This document shows, piece after piece, positions 17,311 to 26,192 of a DNA stretch of 64,000 nucleotides. The notes under the pieces were generated by a model. It was given only the letters and a program-made list of their open reading frames with translations, was not told the origin of the DNA and did not search any database. The position numbers were made by a program, and so were the translations under genes. Within the stretch, counting starts at the first letter, position 1, and each line of letters opens with the position of its first letter. Origin of the DNA: CAWEQW01 sp963811365 (GTDB taxonomy: Bacteria; Actinomycetota; Actinomycetes; Propionibacteriales; Nocardioidaceae). The stretch spans positions 62,001 through 126,000 of the forward strand of contig CAWEQW010000002.1 of the NCBI GenBank assembly GCA_963811365.1. The letters are read 5' to 3'.

Positions 17311-17770
17311 TGACGTCCCCGTGGGCGTCGCCGGAGGTGCCCTCGGACCCGGGGAGCATGGCGAGCAGCAGGTCGAGACCGCGGCGACCGACCTCCGCGA
17401 AGTCCTGTCGGACGGTCGTGAGCGCGGGCAGCAGATAGCCCGCCTCCGGGACGTCGTCGAACCCCACGACGCTCACGTCAGCCGGGACCCGCCGGCCGTG
17501 CTCGGCGAGCGCGTGGACGAGCCCCAGGGCCATCTGGTCGTTGGCCACGAACACCGCCGTCGCGTCGTCGTGTCGGACCAGCTCGAGGCCGGCGGCGTAC
17601 CCGGAGGCAGGGCCCCAGTCGCCGCGCAACGTCGTCGGCGCCGGCACACCCGCTCGGCCCAGGGTCTCGCGTCAGCCGGCCTCGCGCAGCACCGCCTCCC
17701 GCCAGTCGGAGGGACCGGCGACGTGCCACACCGACCGGTGACCGAGGTCGAGAAGGTGCTGGGTGGCACC
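17258..17770 (-). pseudogene. LacI-family regulator, C-terminal remnant with nonsense codon
   Basis: The frame encodes the effector-binding half of a LacI/GalR regulator: QHLLDLGHRSVWHVAGPSDW, then ATAVFVANDQMALGLVHAL and VSVVGFDDVPEAGYLLPALT, ending in a LacI-like LVVRAST tail. An in-frame TGA (complement of 17672-17674) interrupts it at a position where a Trp codon (TGG) would be expected. The DNA-binding domain and the first half of the effector domain are missing; the gene is fused at about 17770 to the beginning of a GH127 gene. In living relatives such a regulator controls a neighbouring glycosidase, so the fusion probably marks a collapsed arabinoside operon. Confidence 0.8.
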
Positions 17771-18117
17771 TGGACGAAGCTGTTGAGGTAGCCGTCCGGG
17801 CGTTGGGCATCGGCCAGCGCCCCGCTGAAGAGGTCCACCTCGGAGGCCAGCGTCGGTGAGGGCTCTCGTGCGTACTCCCAGCAGAGCGCCTCGAGCCACT
17901 TGTAGATGTCCGAGTCCATGAACACCGGGCCCTCGTAGTCGGCCGGACCAGGCGGCCGGCCGGTGCGCTCGGCGGCGAGCACGAGGTTGCGGAGGTTGCC
18001 GGCCTCCCGGAACCGCCGGCTCCCCAGAGGGATGCTGACCTCGCGGTTGACGCGCTGCCGCTCCGCCCAGAGTCCGCGGACGATCCGGATTTGGTGGAGC
18101 GCCAGAGGAGTGAGCAT
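17771..18117 (-). pseudogene. GH127 beta-L-arabinofuranosidase, N-terminal remnant
   Basis: From the ATG at 18117 the frame reads LALHQIRIVRGLWAERQRVN, YEGPVFMDSDIYKWLEAL and DAQRPDGYLNSFVQV. These are conserved segments of the N-terminal barrel of GH127 (DUF1680) enzymes, which remove beta-L-arabinofuranose from plant glycans and proteins. After about 115 residues the frame runs into LacI sequence in a different register, so at least 500 residues, including the catalytic cysteine and zinc site, are absent. The following 18118-18359 shows nothing recognisable. Together with the araA relic it points to a lost L-arabinose capability. Confidence 0.8.
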
Positions 18118-18359
18118 GGGGCGGGCGGCCGACGTCGGTACGACGGGCGCGGCAGGGCCGGCAGCGCTCCGGCCGGTGGATCGTCGACGCCACCTGCGTC
18201 GCTGGGTCTGTTCACCGGGCACATGCCGGCGCTGCCGGTCGCGGTGGTGGGCACCGCGGGCCGCCGAGCGGTCGGGGTACCCGCTGGTCCCCGAGGTGCA
18301 CCGGCTGCTGGAGCGGTCGGACCCGGTGGAGCGGCGCAGCTGACGGCGCACCCGGCCGG

Positions 18360-19655
18360 TCAGCGGCGCAGCGCCTCCGGCATCAGCCGGCCGTGTGCCG
18401 CGAACAGCTCGTCGCACATCTCGACGGTCTGGCCGGTGGTCAGCGTCGCGGCGGTGTTCGGATCGAGCAGGGCCGCGTGGTAGACGTGCTCGCGGTCGCC
18501 CTCGAGGACCGCCTTGACGGTCAGCTCCACGACGTTCAGGAACGTGCGGTTGAGCGCGGCGAGCTGGGGCGGGAGCGCCCCCACCGCCTGCGGGTGGATG
18601 CCGTCGGCGTCCACTACCGCCGGCACCTCGACACAGCACTCGTCCGGCAGGCTGCTGATCCGGCCCTCGTTGGGGATGTTGACGTAGACCCCGGCGGCCC
18701 TGCCCGTCTGGTGGGCGTGGATGATCTCCGAGGCGAGCTCGGAGGTCGGCGTGAGGTCGAGCTCGTCGGCGGTCTCGAGCGCTCGCCGGGTGGTCTCGTA
18801 CTCGGCCATGTTGCGCTCGGAGCGGGTGAGGTACTCACCGACCGGCACCCGGAACCTGTCCACCTGGTCGTCGTGGCGCATGATCCACGGCACGTACTCG
18901 GCGCTGTGCTCGCTGGACTCGGTGGGGAAGTAGCCGAACCGACGGAAGATCTCCACGCGCACCCGGCGCTGGAGCTCCGGGTCGTTCTCGACTACCTCGC
19001 GCAGCCGCGGGTAGAGGTCCGCGCCGTCGTGCTCGAAGCGCAGCACGAACGCCTGGTGGTTGAAGCCGGCCGTGACGAAGTCGATCTCCGACTGCGGTAC
19101 GCCGACGAGCTCGGCGAGGAGCCGGTGGGTGTCCCGCACGGAGTGGCAGAGCCCGAAGACGTTGCGGAACGGGGTCCCGGCCGTCACCGCCCAGGGCAGC
19201 ATGGCCATCGGGTTGCTGTAGTTGAGCAGGTAGGCGTCGGGGGCCACCTTGGCCAGGTCCTCGCCGATCTGCATGAGCACCGGGATGGTCCGCAGCCCGC
19301 GGAAGATGCCACCGATGCCGATGGTGTCGGAGATGGTCTGCCGCACGCCGTACCGGGCAGGGATGTCGAAGTCGGCCCGAGTGGCGCCGTAGCCGCCGAC
19401 CTGGATCTCGTTGAGGACGTAGTCGCTGCCCTGCACCGCGGAGAGCCGGTCGAGGTCCGAGGTGACGCTCGCCCCGGCGCCCGACTGCTCGCTGATCCGG
19501 CGGACCAGCGCCTCGGCATACTGCAGCCGGTCGGGGTCGATGTCGTGCAGCGACAGCTCGAGGCGCCCGTGAAGCTCGGGGTAGGAGCAGAGGTCGGTGA
19601 CGATGTTGCGGGTGAACTCGACGCTCCCGGCGCCGATGACGGCTACTTTGACCAT
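18360..19655 (-). CDS. GH4-family glycosidase, alpha-galactosidase-like
   Basis: 431 residues. The Rossmann NAD site is VAVIGAGSVEF at 4-14. The GH4 hallmarks are present: NYSNPMA (145-151), FGLCHSV with the manganese ligands Cys170 and His171, and FNH with His200. GH4 enzymes cleave glycosides by an NAD-dependent oxidation-elimination mechanism and need Mn2+. The motif FGLCHSV is characteristic of the MelA alpha-galactosidase/alpha-glucuronidase branch that uses non-phosphorylated substrates, which fits an ABC rather than PTS uptake system next door. Start ATG 19655 directly begins the Rossmann strand. It lies 98 bases downstream of deoR on the same strand. Confidence 0.88.
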   Translation of the reverse strand: MVKVAVIGAGSVEFTRNIVTDLCSYPELHGRLELSLHDIDPDRLQYAEALVRRISEQSGAGASVTSDLDRLSAVQGSDYVLNEIQVGGYGATRADFDIPARYGVRQTISDTIGIGGIFRGLRTIPVLMQIGEDLAKVAPDAYLLNYSNPMAMLPWAVTAGTPFRNVFGLCHSVRDTHRLLAELVGVPQSEIDFVTAGFNHQAFVLRFEHDGADLYPRLREVVENDPELQRRVRVEIFRRFGYFPTESSEHSAEYVPWIMRHDDQVDRFRVPVGEYLTRSERNMAEYETTRRALETADELDLTPTSELASEIIHAHQTGRAAGVYVNIPNEGRISSLPDECCVEVPAVVDADGIHPQAVGALPPQLAALNRTFLNVVELTVKAVLEGDREHVYHAALLDPNTAATLTTGQTVEMCDELFAAHGRLMPEALRR

Positions 19656-19753
19656 GCCGAGCAGTCTGGCACCGGGTGCTCGCGACAATCAACGGGATGC
19701 GCTAAACGTGCACTAATCGATCAGAAGCTGCTCGGCCTGGGGGAGCAGACACG

Positions 19754-20512
19754 TCACACGCAGAGAACCTCGCACCCACGCCGTCTGATCGCGTCCACCG
19801 CGGCCGGGTCCGCGCGACTGTCGGTGATCAGCACGTCCACGTCGGACATCGCGCACACCGGCGCGAGAGCCACCCGGGTGATCTTGGTGGCGTCGGCGAG
19901 TACCGCGGCCACCCGGGCCCGCTCGCGCAGCACGCCGTTCACGCGCGCGCCCACCGGGTCGTAGTTGGTGCAGCCGGCCTCCGCGTCGACGCCGTCCACC
20001 CCGATGAAGGCGACGTCGAGGTTGTAGCCGGCGAGGAACGCCTCCGCCGACGGACCGACGGCCTCCTGGCTGCTGCCGCGGACCTCGCCGCCGGCGGCGA
20101 AGACCCGGAGGCGGGGGGAGGAGGCGAGCTCCGCCGCGATGTTGAGCGCGTTCGTCACCACGGTCAGCCCGTCGACGCCCGCGAGCAGCCGGGCGAACTC
20201 GGTGACGGTCGTGCCGCCGGTCATCCCGATGACGCGCGCGTGGTCGAGCAGGCCCCGAGCCCGCTCCGCGATCCGCCGCTTCTCGGGCAGGTCCTGCGCG
20301 GCCTTGTAGCTCAGCGGCATGTCGTGGAAGGCGGCATGCGTCGTCGCGCCGCCGTGGGTGCGGTGGACGAGCCGCTGCTGCTCGAGCGTCTCGAGGTCAC
20401 GACGCACCGTCGCCTGCGAGACGCCGAAGGTCTCCGCCAGCGTGGCCACGTCCAACGAGGCGTTCTCGACGATCGCCGCAACCATCTGGTTGAGGCGTGC
20501 TTTGCGTTGCAC
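19754..20512 (-). CDS. DeoR-family transcriptional repressor
   Basis: About 252 residues. An N-terminal DeoR helix-turn-helix (VATLAETFGVSQATVRRDLE) is followed by the DeoR sensor domain with GMTGGTTVTEFARLL, the phosphosugar-binding AFIGVDGVDAE and VLADATKI. DeoR proteins repress sugar operons and are released by a sugar phosphate. The start is taken as GTG 20512 because AGGG lies eight bases upstream and the family usually begins a few residues before ARLNQM; GTG 20533 is an alternative. It is divergent from the ABC-GH4-ROK-SIS-aldolase operon and upstream of the other GH4 gene, so it most likely regulates both. Confidence 0.87.
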   Translation of the reverse strand: MQRKARLNQMVAAIVENASLDVATLAETFGVSQATVRRDLETLEQQRLVHRTHGGATTHAAFHDMPLSYKAAQDLPEKRRIAERARGLLDHARVIGMTGGTTVTEFARLLAGVDGLTVVTNALNIAAELASSPRLRVFAAGGEVRGSSQEAVGPSAEAFLAGYNLDVAFIGVDGVDAEAGCTNYDPVGARVNGVLRERARVAAVLADATKITRVALAPVCAMSDVDVLITDSRADPAAVDAIRRRGCEVLCV

Positions 20513-20643
20513 CTGCGTGACCCTAGCAGTCACTCGCGCGGCCCGGATAGCCAACCGCTCACTTTTCCTGCGCGAATATGGCCGGTCGGGACAGTCAAAG
20601 TGCGCAGTCGGAACCCAGCTGACCGGCAGATCGCCCTTTTCTC

Positions 20644-20695
20644 TTGACCGGGTGCGCGGTGCGTGCAAATGTCAGCGCCGTCACACCTAGTGGTG
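20644..20695 (+). promoter_or_regulatory. Candidate promoter and operator of the sugar operon
   Basis: A TTGACC at 20644-20649 is a good -35 element; AAATGT at 20667-20672, 17 bases later, is a weak -10. Downstream, CACC-TAGT-GGTG at 20684-20695 is a short perfect dyad just past the likely start of transcription, a usual position for a repressor site. The whole gap 20513-20780 separates deoR from the binding-protein gene. The assignment to DeoR is inference. Confidence 0.35.
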
Positions 20696-20780
20696 AGCAT
20701 TCCCTCGCCACCGCGGGGCCTGGGGCAGGCCGCGTCACCAGCTGCACTCGGCGGACAAGGCCGGAGGAAGGCACAGGCAC

Positions 20781-22112
20781 ATGGTTCACATGCGGAGCTA
20801 CGCACGAGGGGTCACGGCGGTCGCCGCGGTCGCCTCGCTGGCCCTGGCGACCGGCTGCTCGACGGGCGGCGGCGCGAGCGGCGGATCGGACAAGACGAAG
20901 GGCGCCACGATCACCGTCGCGCTCGGGAGCGAGCCGCCGCCGAAGGCGTCGCTCGACGCCTTCACCAAGAAGACCGGCATCAAGGTCAAGTGGGTCACCC
21001 TCGACTGGGACAGCCTGCAGACGAAGATCTCCGCGGCCGCGTCCTCGAAGACGTTCTTCGCCGACGCCACGGACGTCGACTGGTCCAGGGTCGGCCAGCT
21101 GGGCAAGCTCGGGTGGTTCCAGCCCCTCGAGGACAAGCTCGACACCAAGGCCATGGGCAAGGACATGCCCCAGCTGACGTCGTTCACCTCGGGCGGCCAC
21201 GTGGTCGGCATCCCGTACGACGCGTCGTTCATGGTGACCACGGTGAACAAGAAGATGTTCGACAAGGCCGGCATCACGCAGATGCCGACGACGCTCGACG
21301 CGTACACCAAGGACCTTCGGACGATCAAGCAGAAGGGCGTCGTGACGTACCCGTTGAACATCCCGTTCGCCGCGGCGGAGGGCCTGTCGACGTACTGGTA
21401 CCAGACGACCGGCGCGCTCGGGGGCACCATCCTGAACGCGAAGGGCAAGCCGCAGTTCGCCAGCCCGTCCTCGCCCGGCTACAAGGCCGCCGCGTGGCTC
21501 GTGAGCGCCCTCAAGGGCGGCCTGGTGCCTCCCGGCAACATCAACGTCACCGACAGCCAGGGCCAGCAGACCCTGATGGCCAAAGGACAGGTCGCCACGA
21601 CCTTCAGCGACTACTCGGGCAATGTCGGCACCCTGTACGACGTGCCGGACGCGTCCAGCGTCGTGCACCAGGTCGACTACCTGGCCACTCCGGGTGCCAG
21701 CGGGGTGGGGCCGAACCTCAGCAACCCCGACGGCATCGGCATCCCGACCGAGGCGCACTACCCGGCCGCGGCCGCGAAGTTCATCGAGTGGTTCACCTCG
21801 ACGCAGAACCAGGTCGACTTCGCGGGCGTGAACGGCCCTGCCAAGGTGCTGAAGAACTACAACATGCCGTCGCGGGTCTCGGCCCTCAACGAGATGACGG
21901 CCAAGGGCAAGCTGGTATCCGGTGCCCAGCTGACGTCGATGCTGAAGAACTCCTCGCGGCCGGTGTTCCCGCAGGGCGCGCCGTCGTGGTACCCGGAGTT
22001 CTCGCGGTCGGTGTACACCAACCTGCACGCCGCGGCGACCGGCTCCAAGAGCGTCGCGAGCGCCATCAAGGCGATCGCGGCCACGGCTGACAGCCTCTCC
22101 AGCGGCTCGTGA
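20781..22112 (+). CDS. ABC sugar transporter, substrate-binding lipoprotein
   Basis: 443 residues. The signal peptide ends in the lipobox LATGC, with the acylated Cys at about residue 27, then a Gly/Ser linker. The mature part is a class of extracellular carbohydrate-binding protein (ITVALGSEPPPKASLDAFTK..., GIPYDASFMVTTVNKKMFDK near 150), about the usual 420 residues. It catches an oligosaccharide outside the membrane and hands it to the two permeases encoded next. GGAGGA at 20763-20768 supports the ATG at 20781 over the in-frame ATG nine bases later. Its stop overlaps the GTG of the first permease. Confidence 0.9.
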   Translation: MVHMRSYARGVTAVAAVASLALATGCSTGGGASGGSDKTKGATITVALGSEPPPKASLDAFTKKTGIKVKWVTLDWDSLQTKISAAASSKTFFADATDVDWSRVGQLGKLGWFQPLEDKLDTKAMGKDMPQLTSFTSGGHVVGIPYDASFMVTTVNKKMFDKAGITQMPTTLDAYTKDLRTIKQKGVVTYPLNIPFAAAEGLSTYWYQTTGALGGTILNAKGKPQFASPSSPGYKAAAWLVSALKGGLVPPGNINVTDSQGQQTLMAKGQVATTFSDYSGNVGTLYDVPDASSVVHQVDYLATPGASGVGPNLSNPDGIGIPTEAHYPAAAAKFIEWFTSTQNQVDFAGVNGPAKVLKNYNMPSRVSALNEMTAKGKLVSGAQLTSMLKNSSRPVFPQGAPSWYPEFSRSVYTNLHAAATGSKSVASAIKAIAATADSLSSGS

Positions 22113-23047
22113 GCAGTGCGACCGGCGTGAGCCCGGCGGTGGGCGGCTCGACGCCGCCCCCGTCGGGCCGGCGCCGCAGACGGTTCCCGGACCTGCTGCC
22201 CTACGCGCTGGTGGCGCCGCTCGCGGTGTTCATCGTGGGGCTGGCGCTGCTGCCGGCCGGCCTGGCGCTCGTGCAGTCGTTCTACCGGGTCCAGGAGCTC
22301 AACCCCCCGGTGCGGTTCGCGGGGCTCGACAACTTCCGTCGGCTGTTCAGCGACGACGCCGTCCGCGCGAGCATGGGCAACACCGTGCTGTACGTCGTCA
22401 TCGGCGTCGTGCTGTCGACGGTGCTCGGCATCGCGATGGCGGTCACGCTGCGGCACCCCTTCCGGGGACGGCCGGTGCTCATCGCGATCATGGTGCTGCC
22501 CTGGGCGCTGCCCGGCGTCGTGGAGGGCATCGTCTGGACGGGGATCTGGGACGCCAACTCCGGGCTGCTCAACAGCGTCCTGTCCTCGCTGCACCTGATC
22601 AACGACTACCAGGTCTTCCTCGGCAACAACCGGGTGCTGACGATCTTCGCGATCGAGCTGGTGCAGGTCTGGCAGATCACGCCGCTGTCGGCGCTGCTGA
22701 TCCTGGCCGCGCTGCAGAACATCCCCGGTGACCTCGACGAGGCGGCGCAGCTCGACGGGTGCTCGCCGTGGGCCGCCTTCCGCCGGATCACGCTGCCGCT
22801 GATCCGCCCGGGGGTCACGATCGCGATGGTGCAGGCGCTGATCCAGACGCTCAACGTGTTCGACCAGCCCTACGTCCTCAACGGGTCCGCGTCGACCGGG
22901 ACCTCGGTGACCATGCAGACCTACTTCATCAGCTTCCAGAACCTCGACTTCGGAGAGGGCTACGCGTTGTCCCTCCTGCTCACCGTGACCACGCTCGTCA
23001 TCGCGCTCGGGATCGTGAGGCTCGTCTACCGTCCGGTGGAGTTCTGA
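22109..23047 (+). CDS. ABC sugar transporter permease (MalF/UgpA type)
   Basis: 312 residues with six membrane helices. The cytoplasmic EAA loop that docks to the ATPase is EAAQLDGCSPWAAFRRITLP, near residues 212-231. Its GTG start overlaps the stop of the binding-protein gene, and its stop overlaps the next ATG by one base (TGATG). It forms half of the membrane channel for the sugar. No ATP-binding gene occurs in the operon, so a shared MsiK/MsmK-type ATPase encoded elsewhere must power it, as is usual for actinobacterial sugar importers. Confidence 0.92.
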   Translation: MSSATGVSPAVGGSTPPPSGRRRRRFPDLLPYALVAPLAVFIVGLALLPAGLALVQSFYRVQELNPPVRFAGLDNFRRLFSDDAVRASMGNTVLYVVIGVVLSTVLGIAMAVTLRHPFRGRPVLIAIMVLPWALPGVVEGIVWTGIWDANSGLLNSVLSSLHLINDYQVFLGNNRVLTIFAIELVQVWQITPLSALLILAALQNIPGDLDEAAQLDGCSPWAAFRRITLPLIRPGVTIAMVQALIQTLNVFDQPYVLNGSASTGTSVTMQTYFISFQNLDFGEGYALSLLLTVTTLVIALGIVRLVYRPVEF

Positions 23048-23883
23048 TGAGGCTGCACCGGCCGTCGCTGCGCACGCTCGGGGTCGCCTTCCTCCTGGTG
23101 TGGACCCTGGTGCCGCTCTACTGGACGTTGAACAGCAGTCTCCAGACGGACGCGCAGATCACCTCCAAGCCGTCCCACTACCTGCCGCCGACGCCCAGCC
23201 TGAGCCACTACGCGTCGCTGCTGAGCGGCTCCGGCGACATCGCGACCGCGATCCGGCGCTCGACGATGAACATCTTCGTGGAGTGCGCGGCGGCCACCAT
23301 CGTGACGGTGGTCCTGGCCACGCTCGCGGCCTACGCCTTCGCGCGGATGACGTTCCGGTTCGGCAAGCTGCTCTTCTTCGCGGTGCTGTTCACGATGGCC
23401 TTCCCGCCGTACACCACGTTGATCCCGCTGTACCGGATCATGACGGACCTCGGACTCGTCAACACCTACACGGGCATCGTGCTCGTCTACGTCTCGGGGT
23501 TCCTGCCGCTGGCCACCTGGATCCTCTACAACTACATGTCCAGCCTGCCGGTGGCGATCGAGGAGGCCTCGCGGGTCGACGGCGCCGGCCGGATGCAGGT
23601 GCTGTGGTACGTCGTGCTGCCGCTGTCGGTGCCGGGCATCATCTCCACCGCGATCATCACGTTCCTGTTCGCATGGGCGCAGTTCCTGTTCCCGCTCGTG
23701 CTCTCCAGCGACCTGTCGACCCAGCCGCTGACGGTCGTGATCGCGTCGCTGCAGGGCCGGCACACCGTCCCCTTCACGCTGATGAGCGCAGCCGGCATCG
23801 TCGCGATCGCCGTGCCCGCGGTGATCGCGCTGGCGCTCAACCGCTACATCGTCAGCGGACTTCTCACCGGGAGCGTGAAGTGA
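23047..23883 (+). CDS. ABC sugar transporter permease (MalG/UgpE type)
   Basis: 278 residues, six membrane helices and the EAA loop EEASRVDGAGRMQVLWYVVL near residues 176-195. It is the partner of the preceding permease, with a one-base overlap at the start and a four-base GTGA overlap with the GH4 gene at the end. The order SBP-permease-permease with the glycosidase directly coupled indicates that the imported sugar is the substrate of that glycosidase. Confidence 0.92.
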   Translation: MRLHRPSLRTLGVAFLLVWTLVPLYWTLNSSLQTDAQITSKPSHYLPPTPSLSHYASLLSGSGDIATAIRRSTMNIFVECAAATIVTVVLATLAAYAFARMTFRFGKLLFFAVLFTMAFPPYTTLIPLYRIMTDLGLVNTYTGIVLVYVSGFLPLATWILYNYMSSLPVAIEEASRVDGAGRMQVLWYVVLPLSVPGIISTAIITFLFAWAQFLFPLVLSSDLSTQPLTVVIASLQGRHTVPFTLMSAAGIVAIAVPAVIALALNRYIVSGLLTGSVK

Positions 23884-25244
23884 CCGCGGGGGCGCACGAC
23901 GGCGTCGACACCCCGGACATCGTCCTCGTGCTCATCGGGGCCGGGAGCACGGTGTTCACGCCCGGGCTGCTGCGCGACCTGGCGTCCTCGCCGCTCTCCG
24001 ACCGGTACGACGTGCGGCTCGTGGACCTCGACGCGGACGCCGCCGAGACGATGGCGCGGCTCGGCAGCCGGCTGGCCGAGGCGACCGGCTCCCGGATGCG
24101 GGTGTCGGCCACCACCGACCGCCGCCGAGCGCTGCCCGGCGCGACGTTCGTGGTGACGACGATCGCGGTGGGCTCCGCGGCCGGCTGGCGCGCCGACCTC
24201 GACGTGCCGGCGAAGCACGGCGTGCACCAGACCGTGGGCGACTCCGTGGGGCCGGGCGGGGTGCTGCGCGCGCTGCGGCACGTCCCCGCGCTGGTGTCGA
24301 TCGCGCGGGACGTCGAGGAGCTCGCCCCGCAGGCCTGGCTGGTCAACTACAGCAACCCCCTGACCGCCAACGTGCGCGCAGTCTCCCGGGTCACCGGGGT
24401 GCGCGCCTTCGGGCTGTGCCACGGCACGATGCACACGAAGGCTGCTCTTGCCTCCGAGCTCGCCGTCCCCGCCGACCGGCTCCACGCGGTCTTCGCCGGC
24501 CTGAACCACCTCTGCTGGCTGCTCGACCTCCGGGTCGGCACGGAGGATCTCTACCCCCGGCTCCGCGAGCTCGTCGAGCGGCGTGCGGCGGCGGGCCGCG
24601 ATGCGGTGTCCGACCCGCGGGAGGGACTGCACCAGCCCGTGTCGGCCGACCTGCTGTCGACGTTCGGCCGCTATCCGGCGCCCGGCGACCGGCACGTCTC
24701 GGAGTTCTTCGCCGACTACCTGCGTGAGCGGGGTGACCGCGGTCTGGCCTGGGGGCTGCAGGGCGGACAGGACATGACGCGCCGCTACATCGACGAGAAG
24801 AGCGACCTCTGGCACCGGCTGCACGCGCAGGCCGGCGGCGAGGCGGCGCTCGACATCGGCGGCAGCCAGGAGGCCGAGCGGGTGGTCGCCATCGCGGAGG
24901 CCCTCGCCACCGGCCACGGCATGATCGAGCTCGCCGTGAACGTTCCCAACCGGGGAGCGATCCTCAACCTGCCTTCCGAGGCGGTGGTGGAGGTGCCCGC
25001 GGTCGTCGACGGCTCCGGCGTGACCCCGCTGGCGGTGGGCGAGCTGCCGGCCGGCATCGCGGCTGTGCTGACGGCCCGCGCGCACCAGCAGGAGATCACG
25101 GTGGAGGCGGCGCTGACCCGCGATCCCGAGCTGGCCGTGGAGGCTCTTGTGCTCGACCCGCTGGTGCCGGACTCCGCGACCGCCCGGGCCATCCTGCGCG
25201 ACGCCGCCCGCGCCCAGCCGGAGACGCTGGGAGCCTTCGGATGA
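23880..25244 (+). CDS. GH4-family glycosidase of the sugar operon
   Basis: 454 residues from a GTG overlapping the permease stop. NAD site LVLIGAGSTVF (16-26); GH4 signature NYSNPLT (156-162), FGLCHGT with metal ligands Cys180 and His181, and His210 in GLNH. It differs clearly from the GH4 enzyme at 18.4-19.7 kb, with a longer C-terminal half and an insert around the stretch RRAAAGRDAVSDP, so the two are not a recent duplication. Its role is NAD- and Mn2+-dependent cleavage of the imported glycoside to free sugars in the cytosol. Anomer and sugar specificity are not decidable from motifs alone; alpha-galactoside or alpha-glucoside are most usual for Cys-His members. Confidence 0.88.
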   Translation: MTAGAHDGVDTPDIVLVLIGAGSTVFTPGLLRDLASSPLSDRYDVRLVDLDADAAETMARLGSRLAEATGSRMRVSATTDRRRALPGATFVVTTIAVGSAAGWRADLDVPAKHGVHQTVGDSVGPGGVLRALRHVPALVSIARDVEELAPQAWLVNYSNPLTANVRAVSRVTGVRAFGLCHGTMHTKAALASELAVPADRLHAVFAGLNHLCWLLDLRVGTEDLYPRLRELVERRAAAGRDAVSDPREGLHQPVSADLLSTFGRYPAPGDRHVSEFFADYLRERGDRGLAWGLQGGQDMTRRYIDEKSDLWHRLHAQAGGEAALDIGGSQEAERVVAIAEALATGHGMIELAVNVPNRGAILNLPSEAVVEVPAVVDGSGVTPLAVGELPAGIAAVLTARAHQQEITVEAALTRDPELAVEALVLDPLVPDSATARAILRDAARAQPETLGAFG

Positions 25245-26182
25245 GTGACTCGCAGCGCCTCGTCGTCGCGCTCGACGTCGGGGGCACCGCCATGAAGGGC
25301 GGCGTCGTCGACTCCGGCAGCCGGGTGCGCACGCTTCGCCGCTGGGACACTCCCCGGGACCGCGGCCCCGACGCCGTGGTCGAGCAGGCGCTCACGGCCG
25401 TCGACGAGCTCCTCGCCTCGACGCCTGACGCCGCAGCGGTCGGGCTGGTGGTTCCCGGTGTCGTCGACGAGGCCTCCGGCGTCGCGGTGTACTCGGAGAA
25501 CATCGAGTGGCACGACGTCGAGTTCCGCCGGCTCGTCGCTGCCCGGACCGGGCTGCCGGTCGGCTTCGGGCACGACGTGCGAGCGGGCGGTCTGGCCGAA
25601 CGCGAGCTCGGCGCCGCCCGGGGGAGCGACGACGTGCTGTTCATGCCGATCGGCACCGGGATCTCCGGCGCGATGTTCGTCGAGGGGCGGCTCGTCCACA
25701 ATGCCTACGCCGGCGAGATCGGCCACGTGTACGCCGGCTTCGACGACCCGTGCGCCTGCGGGGCGCGCGGCTGTCTCGAGGCGGTCGCCTCCGGCGCGTC
25801 GATCGCGCGGCGCTACCAGCGGCTCAGCGGACGCATCGCGCCGGGCGCCCGTGACGTGCTCGAGCTCGTCGACGCCGGCGACCACGCCGCCGCCACCGTG
25901 TGGGACGACGCCCTGGACGCACTCGCGCGGGTGCTCCTCACCTATGTCTCGATCCTGGCCCCTGACCGCATCGTCGTGGGCGGGGGAGTCTCGCACGCCG
26001 GCGAGCGCCTCCTCGGCCCGCTCCGGGACCGGCTCCGTCAGCGGCTGGTATGGCAGCACGAACCCGACATCGTCACCGCGGCGCTGGCCGATGAGGCGGG
26101 CTGCCTCGGGGCGGGGCTGCTCGCCCGCCGCGCCCTCGCCAGCGTCGCACCACCCGACGTCGTACCCCTCAAAGAAAGGTAG
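25241..26182 (+). CDS. ROK-family sugar kinase
   Basis: 313 residues. Phosphate-1 ATP motif LDVGGTAMKGG (11-21), catalytic Asp112 in GHDVRAG, ATP motif PIGTGISGAMF, and the ROK zinc site His162 plus Cys171, Cys173 and Cys178 in CACGARGCLE. It has no N-terminal helix-turn-helix, so it is an enzyme rather than a repressor. It would phosphorylate, probably at O6, the sugar released by GH4. Its ATG overlaps the GH4 stop (ATGA), and the SIS isomerase follows after 10 bases. Confidence 0.9.
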   Translation: MSDSQRLVVALDVGGTAMKGGVVDSGSRVRTLRRWDTPRDRGPDAVVEQALTAVDELLASTPDAAAVGLVVPGVVDEASGVAVYSENIEWHDVEFRRLVAARTGLPVGFGHDVRAGGLAERELGAARGSDDVLFMPIGTGISGAMFVEGRLVHNAYAGEIGHVYAGFDDPCACGARGCLEAVASGASIARRYQRLSGRIAPGARDVLELVDAGDHAAATVWDDALDALARVLLTYVSILAPDRIVVGGGVSHAGERLLGPLRDRLRQRLVWQHEPDIVTAALADEAGCLGAGLLARRALASVAPPDVVPLKER

Positions 26183-26192
26183 GACCCGAACC

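Noticed and set aside
18118..18359. A plus-strand protein end reading PLVPEVHRLLERSDPVERRS
   Set aside because: The last 20 residues look protein-like, but the upstream part of the frame is noise and no family could be named, so no feature is claimed.
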